Positions 1 through 7,277 of a DNA stretch of 64,000 nucleotides are shown in pieces. Origin of the DNA: Clostridia bacterium. Lineage in GTDB: Bacteria > Bacillota > Clostridia > Christensenellales > UBA1242. The DNA is taken from positions 186,001 through 250,000 of the forward strand of contig JAAWCQ010000004.1 of assembly GCA_022793335.1 (NCBI GenBank), in the 5' to 3' direction. The notes beneath the pieces were generated by a model. The model had not been told where the DNA came from and searched no databases. It worked only from the letters and a program-made list of their open reading frames with translations. Numbering within the stretch: the stretch's first letter is position 1; every line of letters begins with the position of its first letter. The translations under genes were made by a program, and so were the position numbers.

Positions 1-338
1 TCATAACCTTTCTTTTCAAAAAGTTTAACATATTTTGCCATGTGTCTATGATTGCCACCATAGCCATGAACAAGAAGCACAACCCTTCCGCAACTATTGT
101 CTTTATAAAAACCACAAAGTTTGAGATTATCTGCACTTGTAATTGAAACTTTTTTAAAATCTCTGTCAAAAATTCCTTCTTCTTTATCATTTTCAAATAA
201 AGCTTCAATTTTTTTCAACATTTTGCCCTTTCGAGTCAATATCAAACGATAAAGAATTGCCCCAACAATCAAATATACAGCTAAAAATAGCAGCATAAGA
301 GTTAATAGAACAAAACATATCAACATAAACAATTTCAT
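1..338 (-). CDS. Alpha/beta hydrolase, membrane-anchored (3' part beyond window)
   Basis: This is the N-terminal 112 residues of a gene that runs off the left edge. It starts at the ATG at 338, preceded by AAGGGTG as ribosome binding site. Residues 1-28 form one hydrophobic segment, followed by a basic stretch (RLILTRKGK), so the catalytic part probably lies outside the membrane or on its outer face. The segment VVLLVHGYGGNHRHMAKY contains the HGYGGN oxyanion-hole motif of serine alpha/beta hydrolases of the COG1073 type. The nucleophile elbow and the catalytic Asp and His would lie in the missing part, so activity and substrate cannot be judged. The gene sits 9 bp downstream of the next gene on the same strand, so the two are probably co-transcribed. 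Confidence 0.75.
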   Translation of the reverse strand, partial: MKLFMLICFVLLTLMLLFLAVYLIVGAILYRLILTRKGKMLKKIEALFENDKEEGIFDRDFKKVSITSADNLKLCGFYKDNSCGRVVLLVHGYGGNHRHMAKYVKLFEKKGY

Positions 339-347
339 TTTTCACCC

Positions 348-1310
348 TTAAACAACTATTGCTTTTACGCTTTCGCCACTTTCAGCATCTTGATATGAAA
401 GCCAATATCCAAATCCTTGAGGCTTCGCCTCTTCTAGTGGAAACCAAATTGGAAAGCCTGAAAGCTCTCTTGGCGCCATCTTTTGATAAACACCTGGCAC
501 GCCATAACAAATATAAAGCAACTTCTCTCCTTCATAAATAAGCCCAAGCACATAATAATTTAAATCTTCATCAATATTTACTTTGACCCATTTTGAATTT
601 GGCAACAACTTTTCCAAATATTCTTCACTTGGATTGTCTGCAAAAAGTTTATCAATTTGCGGTTTCATTTCTTGATAAAAATGTGTGTATTTTTCTTCTT
701 CCTCACCCTCTTGCTCATCTTCCACATTATCATCTTGAAATACTTCATGTTTTAAAGATAATTCTTGCAAATTTGAATTTTCAAGATAATATCTTTTATA
801 AATACAATTTTCACAATCTCCGCAAGAATTTTCTTCAATTTCAAGGCACTTGTCAATCTCTTCTTCAATTTCCTCTTTAAGCTCATCATCATATTCTACA
901 CCATATTCATCAAGTGTTTCTTCAATTTTCTCAACAGAGTCTGCATCTTTCAACTTGTCAATCACCTGCGTAAATATTTCATCTTGATCCAAAAAACCTT
1001 CTACAGTGCCATATAATATTGGACTTGGCTCACCATTGACAAAATTTATCACAGCACATGAAAAATCATTGCTTATTTTGTCTATTTGACAGGCAAAAGT
1101 ATAAAGCATTTGCGAGCATCTTATAAGCCCTGCTTTTGCAACCTTTCCATCTTGATATAAGCCTAAACTTATAATTCCCTTTGGCTCTGTGCCAAAATTA
1201 TAAAGCCTTAATCTGCCTTTGGCCATCTGTCCGTCACACTCTAAAGTTAATACAGCCTTTTGAGAAGAATTGTCAACACCGTTTAAAACAATACTTTTCT
1301 TATTAAACAT
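348..1310 (-). CDS. Unrecognised acidic cytosolic protein with a Cys-rich centre
   Basis: I do not recognise this 320-residue protein. The N-terminal third looks beta-rich (KGRLRLYNFGTEPKGIISLGLYQDGKV). The middle is strongly acidic and helical, with a CGDCENC cluster that could bind a metal. The C-terminal part (about residues 215-320) looks globular and is rich in aromatic residues. There is no signal peptide or membrane segment. The start is placed at the ATG at 1310: AGAGGTGA lies five bases upstream. An in-frame GTG at 1319 lies inside that ribosome binding site and is unlikely to be the start. A possible -10 (TATAAT, 1330-1335) gives a very short leader. The hydrolase gene follows after 9 bp. 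Confidence 0.8.
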   Translation of the reverse strand: MFNKKSIVLNGVDNSSQKAVLTLECDGQMAKGRLRLYNFGTEPKGIISLGLYQDGKVAKAGLIRCSQMLYTFACQIDKISNDFSCAVINFVNGEPSPILYGTVEGFLDQDEIFTQVIDKLKDADSVEKIEETLDEYGVEYDDELKEEIEEEIDKCLEIEENSCGDCENCIYKRYYLENSNLQELSLKHEVFQDDNVEDEQEGEEEEKYTHFYQEMKPQIDKLFADNPSEEYLEKLLPNSKWVKVNIDEDLNYYVLGLIYEGEKLLYICYGVPGVYQKMAPRELSGFPIWFPLEEAKPQGFGYWLSYQDAESGESVKAIVV

Positions 1311-1452
1311 AAAAATCACCTCTTTATATATTATACAAAGAGATGACTTTTAATGAATTTAATATTGTGTCATATAATATGCATTTTTGTCGAAATCACT
1401 CGAATTATTTTTAACTATTTATATTGTCATTTACAATAAATCAAGCTTCTAT

Positions 1453-3423
1453 TTAATTAAAAGATTTTGTCATTTTTCTGGTGATTTTTCTTACTATTTC
1501 CTTAACATTAAAACCTGCTTTAGAATAAACTTCCTTTCCGTCTCCGCTGCCTTGATAATCTTCTACACCAATAAAAAGACCATCATCTCCAAGGTATTTA
1601 TACCAAGTAGCGTCATTTGAAGCCTCAATGGCAACTCTTAATGAAGCACCCTTTTGAAGCACTTTATTTTTATAAACAGTTGATTGTTTTTCAAAAATTT
1701 CAATACTTGGCATTGAAACCACACTAACATCATATTTTTTCATCAGCTCATTTGCAACCGATAATGCAAGTGACACCTCACTGCCTGTCGCATAAATAAC
1801 AATGTCAGCGTCCTTTCTTGCAGGTTTTAAAATATAACCGCCAAATTCAGCTTCTTTAAACTTCCCGTCCACAACCTCCATAGGCTGTTTAGAAAGGATA
1901 AAAGCAACAGGTCCGCCAGCTGTTAAATAATGCTTATAGCCAGCCATAAGCTCATTTCCATCACATGGTCTAAAAGTAGTAAGACCAATGATTGACCTTA
2001 AATTTCCAAGCTCTTCAATAGGCTGATGTGTTGGGCCATCTTTGCCTACACAAATGCTGTCATGTGTAAAGAAAAATATTGAATTGCAATTCATAAATGC
2101 AGCCATACGCACAGCTGGCAACATATAACTTGAGAAACTCAAGAAAGTCGCACAATAAGGAATAAAATCTTCATACAGGCTTATTCCATTTATAATAGCC
2201 CCCATTGAATGCTCACGCACTCCAAAATGAATATTTCTTCCTCGTCTATTTCCAATATTATAATTGCCCGCATTGTCCAAAAAGCAACTGCTTTGCTGAG
2301 CAACATCAGCAGTACCTCCAACTAACTGTGGAAGTTTTTCACAAATTTCGTTTAAGATAATCTTATTAAGCTCTCGTCCAGACATCCCCTCCCACTTGTA
2401 AGAATTTCTTGCAAGCTTGTCCATATCAATTTTTTTCTTGTCAAAAAAGTTGGTAAATTGCCTGTAAAGCTCTGGATTTGAATTTGCATAAACCGCTAAA
2501 TTTTGATTCCATTTTTCGTGATTAAGTTTGCCCATTCGTGAGCTTGCCATACACCAATCACGAACATCGTTTGGCACATAAAAATTTTCATAAACGCCCA
2601 TTTTTTTATTGAAAATCTTAAGCTCATCACTATTAAGAGCCACGCCATGAATTGAAGATGTGCCTTCCTTTGATGTGCCTATGCCACTTGTAGTCTTAAA
2701 AATAATTATTGTTGGCTTATCAGAACGTTTAGCCTTGCCGATAGCTTTTGAACAAGCTTCATAGCTGTTTCCATTATTGCAACGGATTACATTCCAGCCC
2801 ATTGCTTTGAATTTTTTGGTAACATTCTCTTTATTTACAAGCGACAAACTTCCATCCATAGTTACATCATTTGAATCATAAAGAAGAATGAGTTTATTAA
2901 GATTTAAATTTCCAGCAAGTGAGCAAGCTTCCTGTGCAACGCCTTCCATAAGACATCCATCTCCCGCAAGACAATAGGTGTGATGGTTGATTATAGGAAA
3001 ACCTACACTATTAAATCGCTCTGCCATAATAGTTTGAGCTATAGCCATTCCAACAGCGTTTGCAACCCCCTGTCCTGAAAGTCCTGTGGAAACTTCCACG
3101 CTATCAGTTGTATGATGTTCTGGATGGCCTGGTGTTTTTGAGCCTAACACCCTCAAATTTTTAAGGTCTTGAAGAGAAACATCAAAGCCAAATAAAGAAA
3201 GTAAAGTGTAATAAACTGGGCAAGCATGTCCAGCAGATAATACAAATCTATCTCTATTTAAAAAATCAGTATCAGAAATATCAAAATTATAATGATCTTT
3301 AAAAAGTGCAAGCATCATTGCGCTCACTCCAAGCGAAGCGCCTGAATGACCACTTCCAGCATTGGAAATTGATTGAGCAGTAATAGATTTTACATAATTT
3401 AAGGTCTTATCAGCAATTTTCAT
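1453..3423 (-). CDS. tkt: Transketolase
   Basis: Transketolase moves two-carbon ketol units between sugar phosphates in the non-oxidative pentose phosphate pathway, using thiamine diphosphate and a divalent metal. The 656-residue length is normal for the single-chain enzyme. Visible signatures are the N-terminal SISNAGSGHSGASLG, the thiamine-diphosphate motif starting GDGCLMEG near residue 155 and closing with the Asn of DSNDVT, and the central pyrimidine domain with HFGVREHSMGAI and FTHDSICVGKDGPTHQPIE. The C-terminal domain follows, with ATGSEVSLAL. The ATG at 3423 has TTAGGAG upstream. Its first 14 bases overlap the end of the preceding kinase-like gene, so translation is probably coupled. 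No clear terminator follows. Confidence 0.97.
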   Translation of the reverse strand: MKIADKTLNYVKSITAQSISNAGSGHSGASLGVSAMMLALFKDHYNFDISDTDFLNRDRFVLSAGHACPVYYTLLSLFGFDVSLQDLKNLRVLGSKTPGHPEHHTTDSVEVSTGLSGQGVANAVGMAIAQTIMAERFNSVGFPIINHHTYCLAGDGCLMEGVAQEACSLAGNLNLNKLILLYDSNDVTMDGSLSLVNKENVTKKFKAMGWNVIRCNNGNSYEACSKAIGKAKRSDKPTIIIFKTTSGIGTSKEGTSSIHGVALNSDELKIFNKKMGVYENFYVPNDVRDWCMASSRMGKLNHEKWNQNLAVYANSNPELYRQFTNFFDKKKIDMDKLARNSYKWEGMSGRELNKIILNEICEKLPQLVGGTADVAQQSSCFLDNAGNYNIGNRRGRNIHFGVREHSMGAIINGISLYEDFIPYCATFLSFSSYMLPAVRMAAFMNCNSIFFFTHDSICVGKDGPTHQPIEELGNLRSIIGLTTFRPCDGNELMAGYKHYLTAGGPVAFILSKQPMEVVDGKFKEAEFGGYILKPARKDADIVIYATGSEVSLALSVANELMKKYDVSVVSMPSIEIFEKQSTVYKNKVLQKGASLRVAIEASNDATWYKYLGDDGLFIGVEDYQGSGDGKEVYSKAGFNVKEIVRKITRKMTKSFN

Positions 3424-3886
3424 AAAAATCTCCTAATTCAGCAATAATATTTTTTACAGATTGAATTACCAAACATTTATCAAGTTCAACCACTATATGC
3501 GACTTTTGCATTAAAAGATTGTCTCTCACCTCATAATCAATCTTGTTTGCCACTTTTGAAGTTTTCTCTTCAGGCAATCTCAAATAGACAATGATTGATT
3601 TATCAAAATGTTCGTAAAACTCCTTAAAAAGCTCAAAATCAATAGACATAACAGTGTTATAAAATTCTGAACAATGTTTCATAACACTTCGCTCTCTCTT
3701 TAAAAGATATTCAAAGCCACATTTTTCTAAAACCTGCTTTGGATTGGTAAGCTCATAAATAATCATCTGCTGACAATCTGCAACAAACATATCTAGCTTA
3801 TCTGCTAAACGAGTCGCGACATTCTTGCAAAACTTGTCATTCAAAGAAACAACTAATATATTGATTTTGGTCTGATTTTCAGTCAT
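3410..3886 (-). CDS. Shikimate-kinase-like protein lacking the P-loop
   Basis: A 158-residue protein with the layout of shikimate kinase. ILVVSL, then NVATRLADKLDMFVADCQQMI, matches the first strand, helix and DTDxxI region of AroK, and CGFEYLLKRERSVMK matches the following GEEYFRxxE segment. Where AroK has GxxGxGKT this protein has SLNDKFCKN, so the ATP-binding P-loop is gone, and no GGG shikimate-binding motif is visible. It is therefore probably a pseudokinase or a diverged regulator rather than an active enzyme. It overlaps the transketolase start by 14 bp, suggesting a role linked to that enzyme (inference). There is no Shine-Dalgarno sequence; an extended -10 (TGC-TAGAAT) lies five bases before the ATG. 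Confidence 0.6.
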   Translation of the reverse strand: MTENQTKINILVVSLNDKFCKNVATRLADKLDMFVADCQQMIIYELTNPKQVLEKCGFEYLLKRERSVMKHCSEFYNTVMSIDFELFKEFYEHFDKSIIVYLRLPEEKTSKVANKIDYEVRDNLLMQKSHIVVELDKCLVIQSVKNIIAELGDFYENC

Positions 3887-3891
3887 ATCTT

Positions 3892-3920
3892 ATTCTAGCA
3901 TAATTTTTAATAATGTACAA
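3892..3920 (-). promoter_or_regulatory. Promoter abutting the ATG of the kinase-like gene
   Basis: The minus strand has TTGTAC, 17 bp, then TAGAAT with an upstream TGC (extended -10). Five bases separate the -10 from the ATG at 3886, so transcription would begin at or next to the start codon. The -35 is poor. Confidence 0.45.
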
Positions 3921-3931
3921 TGCTTTGACTA

Positions 3932-5041
3932 TTATTTATTTTTAAATCTTGGCTTATTTATAATATTAAAAGGGTCTCTCCATATAATAAATGTTAAAAT
4001 TATAAAAATTGACAAAATAAGCACTAAATGATTATCAGACTTTTCTGCAATATAATATTCAATTTTATCGTTATTAACTTTCATAGCGAAATTTCCACAA
4101 TCTGCTGTTGCCAATATTTTTATATCGTTGTCTTTTATTCTATTTACAACATCAAAATTTGGTAAGATTGAGCTATGTCCACTTGCCGATAAAATTGCAT
4201 ATTCAGGATTTACTATTTCAAGAAATGCTTGTGAAGATGAGGTTGACGAGCCGTGATGTGCCACCTTCAAAACATCTGCTTTCAAAGTTTTGCCAAATTC
4301 ATCTATCAAAACTTTTTCAATGCTCTCATCAATGTCACCAGTAAACAAAAATTTCTTTTCATTATAAGTCAGCATAATTACTGCGCTGTAGTTGTTATCT
4401 ACCGAATAACTATCATTTTGGGGAGAAAGAAAATCAATTTTGCAACCTTCTATATTGATAGATTTTCCCCTTTCGTTAAACTGAATTTCACATTTTTTCT
4501 TATAAGCACTTTTTATGACTTCATTATAGATATCACTTATTTCTAAATTATAATCTTCTACAATCAAATCATTTTCAACTTCATAATTTGAATAAAGCTT
4601 TGGCCTATACAAAGTTTTTACATTAAAATCATTGATAATCTTTGCTGCAGAGCCTATATGGTCACTATCTGCATGCGTTAAAATAAAATAATCAATTTGG
4701 TTAAGCTTTTCATAATAAAAATATTGTTTGATATATGAGGAAACATTTCTATAATATTTTTCTTCACCACAATCAATCATTAAAGTCTTTTTGTTTGGCA
4801 ATTTTATAAGAAATGCATCACCATTTTCAACATCAATTACATGCACTTGAAATTCTTCATTTTTATACTTGCTGGAATATTTTGCAGGCTCAAAAAATGT
4901 TATTCCGTCACATAAAAAGAAAATCAAAAGATAAAGTCCAACAAAAAATATAGTAAAAGCAAGTTTAATATAAAACTCGCTTGTCACCAATGCTGATTCT
5001 TTTATTTTATCTTTAAGTTTCTTTCGTTTATTCTTAATCAT
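3932..5041 (-). CDS. Membrane-anchored ComEC-type metallo-beta-lactamase-fold hydrolase
   Basis: A 369-residue protein with one membrane segment near residues 26-47, a metallo-beta-lactamase domain, and a second hydrophobic segment near the C-terminus (LVLILSIFIILTFII). The domain has the metal-binding HADSDH motif near residue 124, the leading VIDVENGDAFLIKLP-LMIDCG pattern, FTGDID and AHHGSSTSSS. This arrangement is that of the C-terminal domain of the competence protein ComEC/Rec2. The ComEC channel domain is absent, so this is an orphan hydrolase rather than a DNA-uptake channel; its substrate is unknown, and DNA or a nucleotide are reasonable guesses. It starts 13 bp after the patatin gene stop, in the same transcription unit. 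An AAAGG lies unusually close to the ATG. Confidence 0.85.
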   Translation of the reverse strand: MIKNKRKKLKDKIKESALVTSEFYIKLAFTIFFVGLYLLIFFLCDGITFFEPAKYSSKYKNEEFQVHVIDVENGDAFLIKLPNKKTLMIDCGEEKYYRNVSSYIKQYFYYEKLNQIDYFILTHADSDHIGSAAKIINDFNVKTLYRPKLYSNYEVENDLIVEDYNLEISDIYNEVIKSAYKKKCEIQFNERGKSINIEGCKIDFLSPQNDSYSVDNNYSAVIMLTYNEKKFLFTGDIDESIEKVLIDEFGKTLKADVLKVAHHGSSTSSSQAFLEIVNPEYAILSASGHSSILPNFDVVNRIKDNDIKILATADCGNFAMKVNNDKIEYYIAEKSDNHLVLILSIFIILTFIIWRDPFNIINKPRFKNK

Positions 5042-5054
5042 ACCTTTGTTTAGT

Positions 5055-5882
5055 TTATCTTATAAAAATAATATCTTTATTTACTGGCTTAACTTTTACA
5101 CCCTTTCTCTTATTAAATATTTCCATAATTTGTGGCATAACATCAATAGTTGCTTTATATCCTTCTTCTATCATTTCTTCCATGCCATCTGTCCTTGTGG
5201 ACTTAAATCTCTTAGTTTCTGGCGCTATCACGAGGTCAGAATTTACATAACCACGCACAGCGTTACTTTTCATCAAAATTCTTATAGAACATGAAAGAAC
5301 ATCCAAAATTTTGGTGCTGTCAGTACCATAAGTACGCGACTTATTCACATCAATAGAAATTACATAATCACAACCAAAATATTTTGGAATATCTGCTGGG
5401 ATGGTATTTTGTAGCCCACCATCACATAAAATCATGTTGTCATAAACAACAGGCTGGAAAACTCCTGGCACAGCGCAACTTCCCATAACAGCTTTTGCAA
5501 GATTGCCTTTTGCAAAACAAACTTCTTTCGTGGTCTTAATATCCACAGCAACAGCAGCAAATGGCTTTGGAAGCTGTTCAATATTTATATCTCCAAGACT
5601 TTTGATTACTATTTCCCCCAAGGCATCAAGCTTTGAAGGCGTAAATGGAATTAAGTTTTTTCTTATATCCTTTTCTTTAATATCTTTTATAATATTATAC
5701 ATTTCTTTAAAACTATAACCTGCAGCATAAAAAGCACCAGCAAGACTGCCAGCACTTGTCCCTGCAATAAAATCAAAATTCAAGCCAAACTCTTCAAAAG
5801 CTTTGATTGCGCCAAGGTGTGTGAAACCTCTTGCACCGCCGCCGCCAAAAGCGACCCCGATCTTTATTTTTTTACCAAACAT
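5055..5882 (-). CDS. Patatin-like phospholipase family protein (RssA/NTE type)
   Basis: A 275-residue patatin-domain hydrolase, predicted to cleave acyl esters of phospholipids or related lipids with a Ser-Asp dyad. The oxyanion-hole glycine motif GGGGARG is at residues 13-19, the nucleophile elbow GTSAG has Ser43, and the catalytic Asp is in CDGGLQ near residue 154. The length and layout fit the small bacterial RssA/YchK group, which lacks a signal peptide and acts from the cytoplasm. The ATG at 5882 has GAGG nearby. It is the first gene of a unit with the ComEC-type hydrolase, and its promoter lies just upstream, divergent from the tRNA promoter. Confidence 0.92.
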   Translation of the reverse strand: MFGKKIKIGVAFGGGGARGFTHLGAIKAFEEFGLNFDFIAGTSAGSLAGAFYAAGYSFKEMYNIIKDIKEKDIRKNLIPFTPSKLDALGEIVIKSLGDINIEQLPKPFAAVAVDIKTTKEVCFAKGNLAKAVMGSCAVPGVFQPVVYDNMILCDGGLQNTIPADIPKYFGCDYVISIDVNKSRTYGTDSTKILDVLSCSIRILMKSNAVRGYVNSDLVIAPETKRFKSTRTDGMEEMIEEGYKATIDVMPQIMEIFNKRKGVKVKPVNKDIIFIR

Positions 5883-5915
5883 AAAAACCTCATAAAATAA
5901 GTTTAATACTTATAT

Positions 5916-5943
5916 AGTATAACCCAATTTTAATTAAAAACAA
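5916..5943 (-). promoter_or_regulatory. Putative promoter of the patatin gene
   Basis: TTGTTT, 16 bp, TATACT on the minus strand, about 34 bp before the ATG at 5882 and back-to-back with the tRNA promoter. Confidence 0.5.
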
Positions 5944-5971
5944 AATAAAATTAAAAAAATAAATAAAACAC

Positions 5972-6000
5972 TTGATTTTTGGAAAATGATTTGATATAAT
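5972..6000 (+). promoter_or_regulatory. Promoter of tRNA-Glu
   Basis: TTGATT, 17 bp, TATAAT, about 20 bp upstream of the mature tRNA 5' end. Spacing is ideal for a housekeeping sigma factor. Confidence 0.8.
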
Positions 6001-6020
6001 TCAAATGTTACTTAAAAATA

Positions 6021-6096
6021 TGGCCTCTTGGTCAAGCGGTTAAGACGCCGCCCTCTCACGGCGGAATCAGGAGTTCGATTCTCCTAGAGGCTACCA
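6021..6096 (+). tRNA. tRNA-Glu (anticodon CTC)
   Basis: A complete cloverleaf: the 7-bp acceptor stem TGGCCTC/GAGGCTA has one G-U pair, the anticodon stem is CCGCC/GGCGG with the 7-base loop CTCTCAC, and the T arm contains GTTCGATTC. The anticodon CTC (6055-6057) reads GAG codons. The CCA end (6094-6096) is encoded. The gene stands alone with its own promoter and terminator. Confidence 0.97.
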
Positions 6097-6101
6097 TATT
6101 G

Positions 6102-6134
6102 GTTTGGAATTATTCCAAACTTTTTTTATTTTTT
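6102..6134 (+). terminator. Terminator of tRNA-Glu
   Basis: The 8-bp stem GTTTGGAA/TTCCAAAC with a 3-base loop is followed by TTTTTTTATTTTTT. Confidence 0.9.
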
Positions 6135-6375
6135 GTCTTCAATTATATTGATATTCCTTTCATGCCCAATTCAGTATCTTTTTGTTTTAATATCAAAAAA
6201 TTTTATATTGCGTCTGTGTATTTTATTTTAGCGCAAAAATCAAAAAACAATTGAATTTATTTAAAATATATTAAATTCGGCATATTTTTCATAAAAAAGG
6301 CTAATTTTTCTGTTTTTTATGCTCTTTTTGTATTCAAAAATATCTAATTTATGGATTTTATAAAAAAAATTTAAA
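6135..6375. other. AT-rich intergenic stretch with no gene seen
   Basis: Between the tRNA terminator and the palindrome at 6376 there are only short A/T runs. I see no open frame with a ribosome binding site, no RNA fold and no repeat worth naming. Confidence 0.6.
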
Positions 6376-6397
6376 TTTTGTAAAATATTTTACAAAA
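6376..6397. repeat. Perfect 22-bp palindrome upstream of the small-RNA promoter
   Basis: The half-site TTTTGTAAAAT is followed immediately by its exact reverse complement. The palindrome ends four bases before the -35 box at 6402, where an activator, repressor or UP element would act. Confidence 0.7.
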
Positions 6398-6401
6398 ATA
6401 C

Positions 6402-6430
6402 TTTACATATTTTTATTGTTATGCTATTAT
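6402..6430 (+). promoter_or_regulatory. Promoter of the candidate small RNA
   Basis: TTTACA, 17 bp, TATTAT with an upstream TGC (extended -10). Predicted start near 6437. No protein gene follows on this strand. Confidence 0.7.
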
Positions 6431-6436
6431 ATACCT

Positions 6437-6528
6437 GTAACTGACGAAAGTCAGGTACATATAAGACGGCTTTCTCCTAAGTTAAAAAATTAGCCGTCGG
6501 AAAAGACCTTGCTTGCAAGGTCTTTTTT
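6437..6528 (+). ncRNA. Candidate 92-nt small RNA with a CU-rich loop
   Basis: A free-standing structured transcript is predicted from a promoter to a strong terminator. Hairpin 1 is CTGAC-GAAA-GTCAG (6441-6454), closed by a GNRA tetraloop. Hairpin 2 pairs GACGGCT (6465-6471) with AGCCGTC (6492-6498) around a 20-base loop beginning TTCTCCTAAG; its TCTCC is complementary to Shine-Dalgarno GGAGA, as in trans-acting small RNAs that block ribosome binding. Hairpin 3 is the terminator: AAAGACCTTGC/GCAAGGTCTTT with a TT loop, ending in a T run (6502-6528). The nearest gene is convergent, so a cis riboswitch is excluded. I do not match it to tmRNA, 6S, SRP RNA or a known riboswitch. The terminator may also serve the convergent gene. 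Confidence 0.7.
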
Positions 6529-6538
6529 GATACATTTT

Positions 6539-7180
6539 TCATTTAAAAGCTGTTGTTACATTCAATAAAAAAGTAAAGTTTAAATCATTAAAAATTAAAT
6601 AAAGTTGGCAGTTTTCAACTGATGAAATTAAGATTGAAGAAAACTCTTTTTCGATTGTTACATTTTCATTTTCGCATATTATCTTATAATTTAAGTCATT
6701 TATTGGTTGATTTAAATTATCAAAAACTTCTACTCTAAATTGCGCTATTTCTTTCTCCATAATCAATGTATTGTCTTCTTGAACATAGAAACAATTATCT
6801 AAATGTATGATAGAAACACGCAAGTTTTCTTCAAATACTGAAACATTAAAATTTTTGCTTACAATTTGGTTATCAATTTCAACATAAATTGTCACTACTA
6901 CCTCTCCTGCATTCAAACCTTCAATTTTATCCTTATCAATTAAGATAATTCCTTCTTTATTCAACTCAAAAGAAACAGCGGCGTTTTCATCATTTACTTT
7001 ATAAAAGTTATACCGACTTTCTCCCCTTCCTAAGCTTATATCCTCTACTTCAATAGTCAAGCTTTCTCCTATTGGCAAATCTTTACCTTTATTTGCACCA
7101 AGCAAAAAGACAAGCATTAAAACAATCGCCAATGCCAGCATAGATAAGGCAACAATAACTGAAATAACCTTTTTATTCAT
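6539..7180 (-). CDS. Membrane-anchored exported protein, Ig-like beta domains
   Basis: A 213-residue protein with an N-terminal membrane anchor (residues 5-28) and an extracellular part that looks all-beta. The first domain, about residues 38-115, has the feel of a bacterial Ig-like (BIG2) fold: SLTIEVEDISLGRGES, then GLNAGEVVVTIYVEIDNQIVSKNFNVSV. A second beta domain follows. There is no sortase motif and no catalytic signature, so a cell-surface structural role is the most that can be inferred. The gene has no Shine-Dalgarno sequence. A TTTACA-N17-TATAAT promoter lies seven bases before the ATG, so the mRNA should have at most a one-base leader. It lies downstream of the rpoC terminator and is transcribed separately. 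Confidence 0.75.
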   Translation of the reverse strand: MNKKVISVIVALSMLALAIVLMLVFLLGANKGKDLPIGESLTIEVEDISLGRGESRYNFYKVNDENAAVSFELNKEGIILIDKDKIEGLNAGEVVVTIYVEIDNQIVSKNFNVSVFEENLRVSIIHLDNCFYVQEDNTLIMEKEIAQFRVEVFDNLNQPINDLNYKIICENENVTIEKEFSSILISSVENCQLYLIFNDLNFTFLLNVTTAFK

Positions 7181-7187
7181 TATAGAG

Positions 7188-7216
7188 ATTATACAAAAAT
7201 TGCCGAAAAATGTAAA
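7188..7216 (-). promoter_or_regulatory. Promoter giving a near-leaderless mRNA
   Basis: TTTACA, 17 bp, TATAAT, then 7 bases to the ATG at 7180. The predicted start is at 7181. Confidence 0.7.
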
Positions 7217-7234
7217 TCAAAAAGGAATATAAAC

Positions 7235-7267
7235 AAAAAAAACTACACTAAATTAAGTGTAGTTTTT
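7235..7267 (-). terminator. Terminator of the rpoBC operon
   Basis: The stem AAAAACTACACT/AGTGTAGTTTTT with a 6-base loop is followed on the minus strand by eight T. It begins 11 bases past the rpoC stop. Confidence 0.92.
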
Positions 7268-7277
7268 ATTATTTTAA

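Noticed and set aside
1311..1319. In-frame GTG start at 1319 for the unrecognised protein
   Set aside because: That GTG lies inside the AGAGGTGA ribosome site of the ATG at 1310.
6376..6528. The structured RNA as a riboswitch
   Set aside because: No gene follows on the plus strand and the RNA ends in its own terminator facing a convergent gene.
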